NCBI GenBank assembly: GCA_963920635.1 | Contig: OY987306.1 | Coordinates: 10,434,001-10,498,000, forward strand | DNA length: 64,000 bases | Direction of reading: 5' to 3' | DNA from: Pseudeuparius sepicola | Taxonomy: Eukaryota > Arthropoda > Insecta > Coleoptera > Anthribidae | Shown: one piece after another, positions 34,686 to 44,857 of the stretch | How the letters are laid out: the number at the start of each line of letters is the position of its first letter | Position numbering within the stretch: position 1 is the first letter of the stretch | The notes under the pieces: model-generated | The model's input: the letters and a program-made list of their open reading frames with translations, nothing else | Databases searched by the model: none | What the model was told of the DNA's origin: nothing | Made by a program: the position numbers and the translations under genes

Positions 34686-35230
34686 AGAGGCTCAAAGATG
34701 CTCCCCTTGGGCCTCACAATAACCCAACCTGTCGTATCTTATTTTATCTCGCAACTCTCTCATGCTGATGTCCGTAGATAGTATTTTTTAAGTACCTACT
34801 CCCAAAGATAAAAATCGTTGGGCGCTAGGTCAGGAGGTCGGGCTGGCCAATTAATTGTGCCTCTAGTGGAAATAAGTCGTTCAGGAAATGTGGTGTTTAA
34901 ATAATCATGAACGATCCAGGCATTATGTGCCGGACAACCATCCTGCTGGAACCATACACCTCTCAAGTCGACATTACGAGCAGTAATAGAGGGAACAATC
35001 TGATTTTGTAAAAGTTTTAGGGATTTTTCGGCCGTTCAATGAAGAAGGGGTCTATAATATGGTTTCCAAAAATATCAGTCCAAACATTTACTTCTCTTGG
35101 GTACTGCGTTCGTCATGGGTTACTTAGATGTTAGTTTTTCTTAGACGAATGACCTTGTGATTGGGATGGCCATGCGCAAAGTTGCCTCGTCCGTAAATAC
35201 AACGTGTTCCAGAAAATGATCGTTTTCAGG
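34686..35230 (-). pseudogene. Mariner-like transposase relic (catalytic domain)
   Basis: Minus-strand translation shows the first catalytic Asp in HVVFTDEA (about 35,184-35,205), the second in WFQQDGCPAHNAWIVHDYL (about 34,895-34,955) and the third in NWPARPPDLAPNDFYLW (about 34,800-34,850). I count 36 residues between the second and third Asp. These are Tc1/mariner-superfamily DDE/D motifs; the enzyme would cut and paste DNA at TA sites. The N-terminal DNA-binding half and the element ends are missing. Several shifts break the part between the first two Asp residues. The 44.9-46.9 kb relic belongs to a related family. Confidence 0.88.
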
Positions 35231-36325
35231 AGTACGAAAAACTACTTTTCGTTTGTGTATCATATAATATTTTTTATTCGAATGTGATTAGATGTACACA
35301 CTTATTTAAAAAAGTAGGAAATTAAGATTAGAAATAAATGATACTGTTTAATTTTCATTACAATAAGTCCTAGTTACCTATGAAATTCTAATCCGCCATG
35401 GAACAAACTATTGAACTGTCAATGTGCCAGAACAGAAATTGAATGTATACCTAAAACCTGCCAACTTTGCTTGCCCACTGTAGGCGATATAAAAAAATTG
35501 AAATTTTTAAACTTGGCAACATTGTGAAGCCATACAACTTGGACGTTATGTCGTGCGACGATCTTATTTCCTGTAAGTATCGTCCCGAACGCGTGGAAGG
35601 TAGGTTGCTGCGAATAAAGAGGTAAGGAAATTTCGTGTGAATTTACGTATTTTTAGGGTGAAAAGCTAAGCATTAGTGTTCAATGTCTACTAAGTTTATG
35701 ATAATGACATTAGGTTGCATATATAATGCATGCATATATAATACCTAAGGTATTATATAACGAAGGAAAATTATATGGGCAATGTTGCCAGACATTTTAA
35801 GTCTAAAAAAATTTTGTATTCCTTATATAATTTGCATGGTTTAATGCAAATTATGACTGTTTATGTTACGTTTCAAACACGATTTAACTAATAACTTAAA
35901 ATAGGCAAGTCTTACTTTATTTCCCAGAAGTTTAACATACCTTTGTTGTTTTTAGAAATGGGAAGGATTCAGATTTCCAGATAGTATTGATATTTCCGAC
36001 GTGATATTTCTTGATATTGTAGAACGCCTAGGAGCCCCTACTGAAAGTAAGAGAGGCTACTATTTTTTTTTACGAAAACTTCCAATAATATAATTTATTT
36101 TGATGTTCCTTTTTTAATTTTAAGGATTTGTATCAATTTAAAGACTAAAATGTAGTAACTATGTGATTGTATAAACTACCTGATAGATTAATAAGAAAAA
36201 AAAAACCTTAGAATAATAGCTGTACATAATAGCTGTACATAATAGCTGTACCAAACGACAGTTTTACGAAAATGATGCAATTGGTGTAACCGCTGACCAG
36301 TTGGAGATAAATTGGCATATGTACC
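35231..36325. other. No clear feature; one weak exon-like stretch
   Basis: At about 35,957-36,090 a frame reading KWEGFRFPDSIDISDVIF and IVERLGAPTES follows a T-rich stretch ending TTTTTAG, which looks like a splice acceptor. No homology is recognised and it may be chance. The rest is AT-rich and non-coding. Confidence 0.3.
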
Positions 36326-37163
36326 TGCAGGGTGTCCAACTTTAAAACTGTACAAATCCGTAAAATCTTCGTTTTCGGAGACAATCGCCTATTTTTTTCT
36401 GTTTGAAAGTTCCATTCTGCAGGGTGTCAAAGTTGAGCAAAATAGAAATTTCAAAGGCATCTGCCGAGTCAAGTGTTCCATGGAATCCCCTCAAAACAGT
36501 TGAATCGTCAATAAGACCACTCAAGGTGTTAGTGTGCAAAGGTCCAATACAAAATATACAGAGTGTTCTTATCTGTGCGATCTCAAATTACTGAATTTTT
36601 GGAACTTTATACGGGTCAAAAATTGAGTATATCAAAACCACACACTAGAAATGAACTAAATCTAAAAAATACAGAAGCCTGCCAGTCAGCAAGTCCATAT
36701 CAGTTAAGGTGGCTGGTGTGCCCCAACAGGAAACGCACAGAAAATGTATCATCTTCGACAGTGACTTTGTTGAGAAAAGTCCAATAATTAAAATTGTTTT
36801 TGTTTGTATGGCACACTTGACTCGCCCGATGCCTTTAAAATTCATATTTTGCTCAACTTTGTCACCCTGCAGAATGGAACTTCCTGTATTTTTTTTATTA
36901 AAATTTGATATATGGGGGTTTTAGTGTGTTCTGATTAAGGCTGTAGGGTCAGATTTTTTAAATAAATAAATTGCTAAATGGTTTTCGTGAAAATCGGGGG
37001 TATAAAAAAATCGCAGCCGGCCCTGGATTTGCATTTTGAAAATGGGAGGAAGGCCAAAATAAGCGGTTTTTAAAGGCCTTTCAAACAAAAAAAAGTTTAG
37101 GTGATTATCGCCAAAAATTAAGATTTTACGGATTTGCACGGTTTTAAAGTTGGACACCCTGTA
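36326..37163. mobile_element. 0.84-kb foldback MITE (CAGGGTGTCCAACTTTAAAA ends)
   Basis: CAGGGTGTCCAACTTTAAAA and its complement TTTTAAAGTTGGACACCCTG bound the element. Arms continue through GATTTTACGGATTTG and its complement. A second inner pair (CAGGGTGTCAAAGTTGAGC with GCTCAACTTTGTCACCCTG) sits further in. Same family as 19,425-20,392. Overlapping open frames on both strands are by-products. Confidence 0.93.
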
Positions 37164-38371
37164 TATATTAGGCGCGGCTTCTCCATAAGGTCACTTGGTC
37201 AATGACCCATCCTTTTTGCATATTCTTTTAACGATAATAAAGTTTACGTTTACTGCATACGTACTAATTGGTGAGTTGGATCTGACAATAATTGTTATAA
37301 AACTGATCTCTATAATAGATAAATAATTCAATGGAGCTAGATATAAACCTCTAGATAGAGCATAGAGGAAAGTTTACCATCGTCGGAAAAGTTACTCCTA
37401 TGTACAAATTTATACCTCTGCGATGCTTTCCGGCAATTTCCATAATGGATATAATATGAGAATGTAGGCCAAGGACACAAAACTTAAACTCTGTTCAACG
37501 AATGTTCATATCTACGTCACAACTCCCGTCCTTGTCTGACTCGTGAATATACGACCGATATCCATCGTATATTCATGAGTAAGTCAGAGTTTAGTTTGGC
37601 ATCAGCTTATAATTTAAAAACGAACTCACTACGAACTTATTTAGTGAAAGTCAAAACAAATATAATATTACAATTTAAAATTGCTGCCAACTTTCAATCA
37701 TAACATCATGCTAAGCTAAAGCACCGCTATTCCTCGTAAAACATTAGATATTCGGATCAGATACTTAAGTTCTAGTTCTGGAGTCTGTAAGTAGTCAAAA
37801 CACGTTCTTTTTTAGATTACCTATCACTTCAAATTCACATAAATTGATTACTAGGAAAATGAAAGCAGTTTTTGAATAATATGCAGACTCGCATTTCCTC
37901 GTCTCAAAGACTATTTTTCTATTTTAATTTTACTAGAATTTTCCTAACTAACAAACTATAGGAAAAATTTCGTGACACTTGGACTCTATGGCACAAGGAG
38001 AAGTTGGATGAACGTCATTAATTTAAAAAATATGTTTGTTTCATCTGTAGATGTTTCTACTACTTTATTTCGTCATCCTTAAGACACTATAAACAAAAAG
38101 GAACGATTAAAATCATATAAATAAAGGATAATCTGTTATAAGTTAAAGATTAATATCATAAAATATATACAGTGTGTTTCACTTTGAATTGAGATAATTC
38201 CCAAGAGCTTTACATTTTGGGTTATAATTTTTCAAAATAATCCTATTCCATTGCCCTACTATGTTATTAAAGGAAAACACCCAAAAATCCCAAAATCATA
38301 TTAGGCATTTTTTAGGAATGAAATGGTTAGTGCCATCGAATTGACCCTTTGTACAAAATTCCAGCATTCTA
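37164..38371. other. No gene; one imperfect palindrome
   Basis: CTGACTCGTGAATATACGA and TCGTATATTCATGAGTAAGTC form a near-perfect inverted repeat at about 37,537-37,587 around a 7-9 nt loop. The rest holds nothing I can support. Confidence 0.55.
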
Positions 38372-38375
38372 AGTT

Positions 38376-39146
38376 GAGTGGTTCAGTGCCAGAGTTGCCT
38401 AAGCAACAAAATTCTTATACAGCCGGTTGTTGTATATTGTCATTTTAACTTATCATTTCTATGCGTGCCAAAGTTGCCTATCCTTTAAACTACTAATGTT
38501 TGGTGGTGCTATCTATCTAAAGGTTAGGCAGTTAGGTATAATAAACAGAAGTGACAAGCCAAACCTGCCTATTCAACAAACAACATGGCGGCTAATGAGT
38601 TAGACTGCGAAAGTGAGCCTAGTGTTTTTGCCAATAACAGCGACGATGACAGAAATTATGAACCAAATAATGATGATATGGATTCCTCAGGTATGTAATA
38701 ATTTGTAATATACATAGTTTTTTCTGTAAACTATCTTGGTATATATTATTTTACTTGTTAAAAATCACTTGTGGGTTAGGCATAAAGTATTATAATAATA
38801 ATGTATTCTTTAGTTTAATAGATCTTTCTCAATACCTTTCTCATTCTTTTTTACATTCTTTCCCTTATTGCCTACTCCACACATAAATTACCCAAATAAC
38901 ACAAATTCTATAAATTCTCTTAGGGCCAAATATGCCTACATTTTGTTTTCATCTAAACTCAGTTCTATGTAAAAAATATTTTTTTAAATGTACTGTATAA
39001 TGGTCTTACTAAACCTCACATCCTACCAAACAAAATTTACATATTTGTCTGGCAAGTCGTAATTTTTAAATTCTACTCGAACTTTGAACAGCATTATCTC
39101 ATTTTCTATTAATTGTTGTTTAGGCAACTTCGGCACTGAACCACTC
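38376..39146. mobile_element. 771-bp TIR element retaining a 5' exon
   Basis: GAGTGGTTCAGTGCC.GAGTTGCCTAA at 38,376 and its complement ending CACTGAACCACTC at 39,146 are about 27-bp inverted termini with two mismatches. AGTT flanks both ends (38,372-38,375 and 39,147-39,150), a possible 4-bp target duplication. Inside, the motif GCCAAA(G/C)(T/C)TGCCTA recurs several times in both strands (about 38,393, 38,468, 38,559, 38,761), like subterminal transposase sites. It keeps a coding exon at 38,585. The rest of the gene is gone, so it is an internal-deletion derivative of an unknown autonomous element. Confidence 0.8.
38585..38690 (+). CDS. Probable first coding exon of a lost transposase
   Basis: The frame opens with ATG in the context CAACATGGCGG and reads MAANELDC, then ESEPSVFANNSDDDRNYEP, then NNDDMDSS. 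It ends at CCTCAG|GTATGTAA, a strong 5' splice site; if unspliced, a stop follows two codons later. It lies inside the 771-bp TIR element about 210 bp from the left terminus. An acidic, Asp/Ser-rich N-terminus is common in several insect transposase genes, but 35 residues do not fix the family. No second exon is visible before the right terminus, so the product, if any, would be truncated. Confidence 0.5.
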
Positions 39147-39308
39147 AGTTATGTTAGTGACTGACTACAGAAAGAATTCTATAGTCACTGGTTCACCAAA
39201 TGGGGCCAAAGTTCGAAAAAATTGGGTTTTCCGGGTTACCCTCTAACAGGGCATATTTTGGTGACGCTTTTCCTTAAATATTATTTTCCTTAATGACATG
39301 CTAATACT

Positions 39309-39892
39309 TAAGGGGGTTATTCTTGGGCCCATTTTAAGAAAAAAACTTCATATGAACGTATGTAGTAAACGTCCTAACTTTTGAGACACAGGGCGTTAAA
39401 ATTCATTTTTTTAAATTGAATTTTGGCTACATCTCCCGAAATAATCAACCTGCTGAACTGAAATTTGGCACTGCTATGTTTTTGGGGATGGAGAATAAGC
39501 TGAAAATGTTAATTTCACCGTATCTCACAGAGGGCGCCACTTGCGCTGGTTTTGGACCACGCTTTTACGCGTAACTTTTTTGAGGTTATCTTTTTGGTCC
39601 TGCAGGTCCATCATTTTAGTGCATCTTTTCATTCTGCAAGAAAAAGGTACTCTTGTTTCATAACGATTAAATCAACCGTTTGCTATGAAATTTCCAAAAC
39701 GTTCTCCAAAACATCTGTTGACTTCAATATTCGAAACATAAAATTGAGAGATTGAGATGTAGCCAAAATTCAATTTTAAAAAAATGAACTTTAACGCCCT
39801 GTATCTCAAAAGTTTGGACGTTTACGACATACGTTCATATGAAGTTTTTTTTCTTAAAGTGGGCCCAAGAATAACCCCCTTAACACCCTGTA
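39309..39892. mobile_element. 0.58-kb foldback element
   Basis: AAGGGGGTTATTCTTGGGCC...CATATGAACGTATGT...GGCGTTAAA...TTGGCTACATCTC on the left (39,309-39,440) is mirrored by its complement at 39,745-39,892, which ends AACACCCTGTATA. The left tip lacks the matching TACAGGGTGTT, so the left end is truncated or mutated. Non-coding; the frame at 39,552-39,755 lies in the loop. Confidence 0.9.
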
Positions 39893-40329
39893 TATCTTAT
39901 AGCATAGTAGCGAAATAAAATTTGATGAAAATTTATAAAAATATTATCGTCTATATATTCGGCAGTTATACCTAGGTGCCTATCGTATTATGTAAAACCC
40001 CTTTTTTTTCTTTAAATATAGATATAATTTTTAAAAAAATATTTTTTCGTTAATTTTGAATATTTTTACAAACATCCTCAATGAGCCACATTGGCTATAC
40101 TATGTGAAATAATACCTTAGATAAAGCATAATCAATTCCCGAAAAAAGATCACTAAAATATGGCCGGTAGACCGGCTTATACATTATCCATTTCATTTAA
40201 CAAAACGCCTAATAAGGTATTGTGATTTCTGGATGTCTCTTTAATAACAGTAAGGTCATGGAATAGGACGATTTAAAAAAATTATAATCCAAAATGAGTT
40301 CTTCGAGTACTACAGGCTGAAAAAAGTTT
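39893..40329. other. No feature recognised
   Basis: AT-rich spacer without supportable features. Confidence 0.4.
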
Positions 40330-40530
40330 TGAACATCGGCGAAAAGTGGGAAAATTGCACTCCTATCTGAAGCAGTTCTAAATAGATAGCCAGCAAAGTA
40401 ATTAAGAGCGTCCATTTTTCAGGCGTGCTTTTCCCCGTTTTGGTCGATTTATTTCGCCTCCGAATTCGAATCGCGGTCCAGCGGCGATTGCCAGCGGCAG
40501 CCGGCAGTGGCCGCTATATTATTTTGATTG
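40330..40530. repeat. GC-rich module family A, copy 2
   Basis: The most diverged of the three copies; see 33,087-33,360. Conserved pieces include ATCTGAAGCAGTTCTAAATAG, ATAGCCAGCAAAGTAATT, CATTTTTCAGGCGTGCTTTTC and GATTTATTTCGCCTCCGAAT. Confidence 0.75.
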
Positions 40531-40619
40531 CTTAGTTCATTTCGTAATAAAAAAATAGGCGTTTTATAGTACACTGCTAAATGATAGTTCAGTCGTTCCT
40601 CCATATAAGTATCTCTTTA

Positions 40620-41786
40620 TAGTACGAGAGCCGGCTGCATGATTTCAACTCTCATAAGCTTATAGAATAAGATGTTGGGTAAAATGTAGAGAGTATATTT
40701 CTTTACTTGAAGCGAGTAGGTTGCCCCAATTTATATGGGCCCGATCATTGTTATTTAAAGAAGTTGCATGGCCAATTTTTAGTAAAATCTACTCTCATGT
40801 GATTATAGAACAAAATAGGTACCATCGGAAAGAAGGTCCATGGAGCAACAATAAAAAAAGGGTCCCTTGGTCCTTTAGAAATCCGATAGGCGTATTTTCG
40901 GGGCCCCGAAAATCCTCCGCTGCGTTAAATACGGCGCGAAAGACGGGGGCAAGTCTGGACCTCGGGGACGCGAGTTGTGTGCGAAGTCCCGCTAGCCAGT
41001 GGCGTAAACCGCTTGATGCACAGGAAAACATTTTTTCAAACGCGTTTTTCGGGAGATCTGACGGTACGGCGAGATGGCCGGAGAACGGGTCAACATATTT
41101 AAAGAAACTTTTCCAGGTAAATTATTTCTCGTTTTCGAGTTAGTATAAGGATTTTCGGCGAAAAAAACGGCCAACACAATGTGGGACTATGGGACGCATC
41201 TTTTTTACGTGATTGGCCGGCATTTTCCGTCACCTAAAAGCCAAAGTCCGCAAACTGTCAGAAATTGCCCTTTTTCGCCGAGCTACAGCTAGGCACCTAA
41301 GTTATTTCGGCTCGGGGCTCTGATGGGGTCGGAATTTTTAAAGCTTCCCTCAAGTCTTCAGGTGAGGCGCAGATGTTTCCGGTGCCCCCGAAAAATTAAA
41401 AAATGAGAAAAAACACGCAATTTATAAGAGCGGTTCCTCAGGATTTCCCGTCAGTCGGTAAATTGATTTTCGAGGTTTCTTTTGGTACTGGAGGAAAGTA
41501 CAAGACCCAATTAAGAAATTTACCATCTACTTCTATTTTTAGAACGGCACTTTTCGAATTTGTCAAAAGACTCTTGCGAAAAAGTAGTAAATATGTTCGT
41601 GGGACGGGTTGTACCTATTAAAAAATTAAAAATTATCCACAACTTCTTTAAATACCAATGATCGGGCCTATATAAATTGAGGCAACCTACTCGCTTCAAG
41701 TAAAGAAATAATACACTCTCTACATTTTACACATCTTATTCTATAAGCTTATGAGAGTTGAAATCATGCGGCCGGCTCTTGGACTA
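40620..41786. mobile_element. 1.17-kb TIR element with GC-rich core, copy 2 (complete)
   Basis: Long terminal inverted repeats (about 150 bp) begin TAGTACGAGAGCCGGCTGCA and end GCCGGCTCTTGGACTA. They continue through CTCTCATAAGCTTAT, ACTTGAAGCGAGTAGGTTGC and ATGATCGGGCC. TTA flanks both ends (40,617-40,619 and 41,787-41,789), as for the 3-bp TWA duplications of PIF/Harbinger elements. The core (40,840-41,640) is GC-rich, with GGCGTATTTTCGGGGCCCC, ACCTCGGGGACGCGAGTTG and GTCTTCAGGTGAGG, and ends in a TATA-like ATTTATAAG. No transposase is encoded; the long frame at 40,721-41,143 is not kept in copy 1. Assignment to PIF/Harbinger rests on the 3-bp duplication only. Confidence 0.88.
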
Positions 41787-41789
41787 TTA

Positions 41790-42392
41790 CGATATTAAAT
41801 TAAGTAATACCTATTCTCTGGAGAAAGTTTAGTGATGTTTTATTGTTGGGAAACTTACCTATCTCGAGACAAGTACCTACTTCTATGGGGCTAAATCAAT
41901 GGCTGAATATACTTCGTTTAGAAAAAATAAATAAATTGGGAGAAAAGTTGCCTAACCCGTATCTACATATTTATTCTTCTGGTGTGTTCACAATACTTTC
42001 TGATGCACTATTATTAAAATAATCTGCTATCAAGGATACAAAACTTGGTTTGTAAGTAAATTTAACTTCATTTTCACAGTATATATTGCCAGATCAATAG
42101 TTTCTCGATACATAACTCAAGAGCAAGTAGAATTTAAAATTAATCTAAAGATCCTACAACATTAGATACGACAGAGAGGAACAATAGCATCACTAGGCGC
42201 GGTCTTAGGGGGGGGGGGGGCATGGGGGCCATGGCCCCCCTTAATAAAATGAAAAAATATCAATAAATAAAAAATAGATACTAATATTATTACTAATATA
42301 ATATTATCTAACCTACAGTGTCTACGGATGGAGTTCACGTAAAGTGTAAATAACAAAAAATTTTCGAGTTAAAATTTCAGCTTCTGGAGATT
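41790..42392. other. No gene; a poly-G/palindrome at about 42,208-42,242
   Basis: A G-run is followed by the palindrome GGGGGCCATGGCCCCC. It resembles the G/C-run ends of the hAT elements in this window, but no second terminus was identified. The rest is unremarkable. Confidence 0.45.
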
Positions 42393-43542
42393 AGCGCTGC
42401 TTGGTTTGAAACTAATTTGTGACATAATTTTACTTTCGAAAAATCACCGTGGATATCATGAAGAAACTAATTTTCCACATCAGTAAAGTGCCCCTTTTGT
42501 AGGTTTTACGGCAAAATGTTATTAAGGAAACTTGTTCAGAATGAAAAACTGAGTAGGTTTGCGAAATTTCGAAAGTTATTCCTATAGGTACCTACTTTGA
42601 TTTTTTGGCATTTTTCCGACTTTTTGTAGAAAAATGCATTTTGTGTAGTTTTCATATCAAAATGTTATTAAGAAAACTTGTTATCAATGAAAAACTGGAT
42701 AGGTGTGAAAAATTCCAACAGCCTAGGTCTACTTTGATTTTTGTGCGAAGTCGAAGTCGACTTAGGCTTTTGAAAATTTTCACACCTATCCAGTTTTTCA
42801 TTGTCAACAAGTTTTCTTAATAACATTTTGATGTAAAAACTACACAACATGCACTTTTCTAAAAAAAGTGTGAAAATGCCAAAAAATCAAAGTATAGGCC
42901 TAGACTTTCGAAATTTCGCAAACCTACTTAGTTTTTCATTCTGAAAAAGTTTCCTTAATAACATTTTGCCGTAAAACCTACAAAAAAGGCACTTTACCTA
43001 GGTGGAAAATTAGTTTCTTCCAATGACGTCAGAACCTATAGACAGGTTTGTTTTGATAAACGCTTGACGCCCAGAACTAATCACAATCTAAGCGCCCCAT
43101 TAAATTATTCCGAAAATGTCGCGAGATTGTTAGAAATTGCCCCTTTTTGTCGAGCCGTAGCGAACTTGTTTCGACTCTGGGCTCGGAGGCTGGCGTCGTT
43201 AGACCATCCTCCGAGTCTTCAGGTGAGGTTCCGATGCTTCCGGCGCCCCCAAACAAGAAAAAACATGCGATATATAAGTGTGATTCTGGAGGAACTATAA
43301 CTGGGAATCGCCGGGTGTATAGTTGGTTGATGGTTGACTTTCTGTCTTTGTTTGTAGCATGTTTTTAGAGTAGTATGGATATATTTAATCTTGGAGTCAA
43401 AATAAAGGTCAAAATAAAGGGCAATGGGGCACCACGTCTATAGGTTTTGACGTCATTGGTTTCTTCATAATTTCCAAGGCATAGGTGATTTTTCGAAAGT
43501 AAAATTATGTCACAAATTAGTTTAAAACCAAGCAGGGCTGAT
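42393..43542. mobile_element. Foldback element split by a hAT-like insertion
   Basis: Left arm 42,393-42,735 begins AGCGCTGCTTGGTTTGAAAC, and the right arm is its complement, in two parts: 42,750-43,020 and 43,467-43,542, ending AAACCAAGCAGGGCT. Landmarks are TAATAACATTTTG(A/C)(T/C), CACACCTATCCAGTTTTTCA and AAAATTATGTCACAAATTAG. The loop is only about 15-20 bp (near 42,745). The right arm is interrupted at 43,021-43,458 by another element. Non-coding; frames on the arms mirror each other. Confidence 0.93.
43021..43458. mobile_element. 438-bp hAT-like element carrying the GC-rich module
   Basis: CAATGACGTCAGAACCTATA and TATAGGTTTTGACGTCATTG are inverted termini with one mismatch. GTTTCTTC flanks both sides (43,013-43,020 and 43,459-43,466), a perfect 8-bp target duplication. 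The undisturbed sequence on the other foldback arm (GAAGAAAC) confirms the empty site. The 8-bp duplication and CA...TG ends fit hAT. The inside (about 43,120-43,290) resembles the core of the 40.6-41.8 kb element: AGAAATTGCCC, CGAGTCTTCAGGTGAGG, TTCCGG.GCCCCC, ending in ATATATAAG. No transposase. Confidence 0.93.
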
Positions 43543-43689
43543 CCTCGGATCCTCGGATTGTTATTTTTGGGAGGAATATATATTTTTTTGTGATATCGCC
43601 TTATTGAAGTTTTATTGTTACAGTAGGTACTTAAAAACCGCCTAAATAAGGAGTACATATCCAGGTATGCCCCCCCCCCCTGCGCAAAT

Positions 43690-43985
43690 GGATATGACCG
43701 ATATGAGCCAAATTTATCTCAAGCCTCACATTTGGAAATTAAGTAGATACTCTCCAATTCGTAACATATTTTTCCGCGAACAAAGAGAACAGTAGGAGAA
43801 TTAAACTCTTATCTGAAGCAGTTCCAAACTGACAGCCGGGAAGTGATTTAGATCCATGCGGCTATTTTTCAGGGCTTTTCGCCATTTCAGCACCGAGCGA
43901 TTTGTTTCGCACCCGAACACAAATCCGAATCGCGGGAGAGCGGGGTTGTCAGCGGCAGCCGACGGTCTTCATTGTTATTTAGATT
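43690..43985. repeat. GC-rich module family A, copy 3
   Basis: See 33,087-33,360. This copy matches copy 1 over nearly its whole length, starting about 90 bp upstream of GAGAATTAAACTC (AATTTATCTC.A....CACAT) and ending near ATTTAGATTG. Confidence 0.8.
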
Positions 43986-44269
43986 GTTTTTAGGCATAGA
44001 CTTATAACCTTGTTCATAAGTCTATGTTTTTAGGTCATCTTCTGGTAAAAAATACCTAGTTATTTTTGTTACACATTTGTTATCGAAAATGAAGTTTTTC
44101 AGGACGAATCATTGCTGTTTCCAGACGAGGCGTTAGCCGAGTCTCGTGTCATTTACTATACCTAAAGAATATTCTACGGAATTTTGGAACAGTCGGTAAA
44201 GGTTTCCATGACGACTTTTAGAGACTAGGCCGAAAAAGAAGCATTTTACGGGCTCAAATGAGTCTTATT

Positions 44270-44345
44270 AGATAGATAGAGCTTATTTAGATAGATAGAT
44301 AAATAGCAATTTAATTCTAAATAGATAGCAATTGAATTCTAAAAT
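44270..44345. repeat. GATA-type simple repeat
   Basis: Imperfect (GATA)n/(AGAT)n with TTCTAAATAGATAGCAATT(T/G)AATTCTA duplicated in the right part. Confidence 0.85.
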
Positions 44346-44395
44346 GCTTGTTTCGTTAATTTCGAAACACATAAGGGGTGATGCACTTCTAAGGG

Positions 44396-44480
44396 TCCCA
44401 ACTGTAACAGGTGATAGATCTTCAAAAAATAACCGCACTTTTTCTCATAAAGTATATATACCTAGTTATTTGTTTTAGGT
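44396..44480. repeat. Fragment of the 47.9-kb foldback family
   Basis: TAACAGGTGATAGATCTTCA and the following AAAAAATAAC.GCACTTTTTC match 47,942-47,985. No termini are seen. Confidence 0.75.
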
Positions 44481-44857
44481 CTCATAAAAAAGTTAGAAAT
44501 TTATCAGAGTGTATGAAGGAGTGTAGTACAATGTTACATAATACTGTACAATATGAGCTTAATCGAGAATGCAGAGCCGTACCGTACATATAGTTTTGAT
44601 GCAAAAATGTATTGTGAACAAAAAGTAGCCCTTGGTATTTTTTCGCAACTGCCACCGTTTTGAGGCAAATTATTATTTTATTATTTTTATAATTCGTCTG
44701 TTTGCCATAAATCAGTGACAATTGATAAAACTAATGAGGAGGCCATGTAAATTTAATATCTAAAAGCAGCTGTCAAACATTTGTTGCGTTACTGTCAGTG
44801 GATAGGTGTTTTGCATTTTTTGTTATAATATCATCGTTAAAAAAATAGTATTTAGAA

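Noticed and set aside
35957..36090. Host-gene exon with splice acceptor
   Set aside because: About 45 open codons after a T-rich AG, but no homology, no donor and no partner exons; kept only as a low-confidence note.
40721..41143. 140-codon open frame on the plus strand as a gene
   Set aside because: It runs from a terminal inverted repeat into the GC-rich core of a non-autonomous element; the frame is not kept in the copy at 7-8.3 kb.
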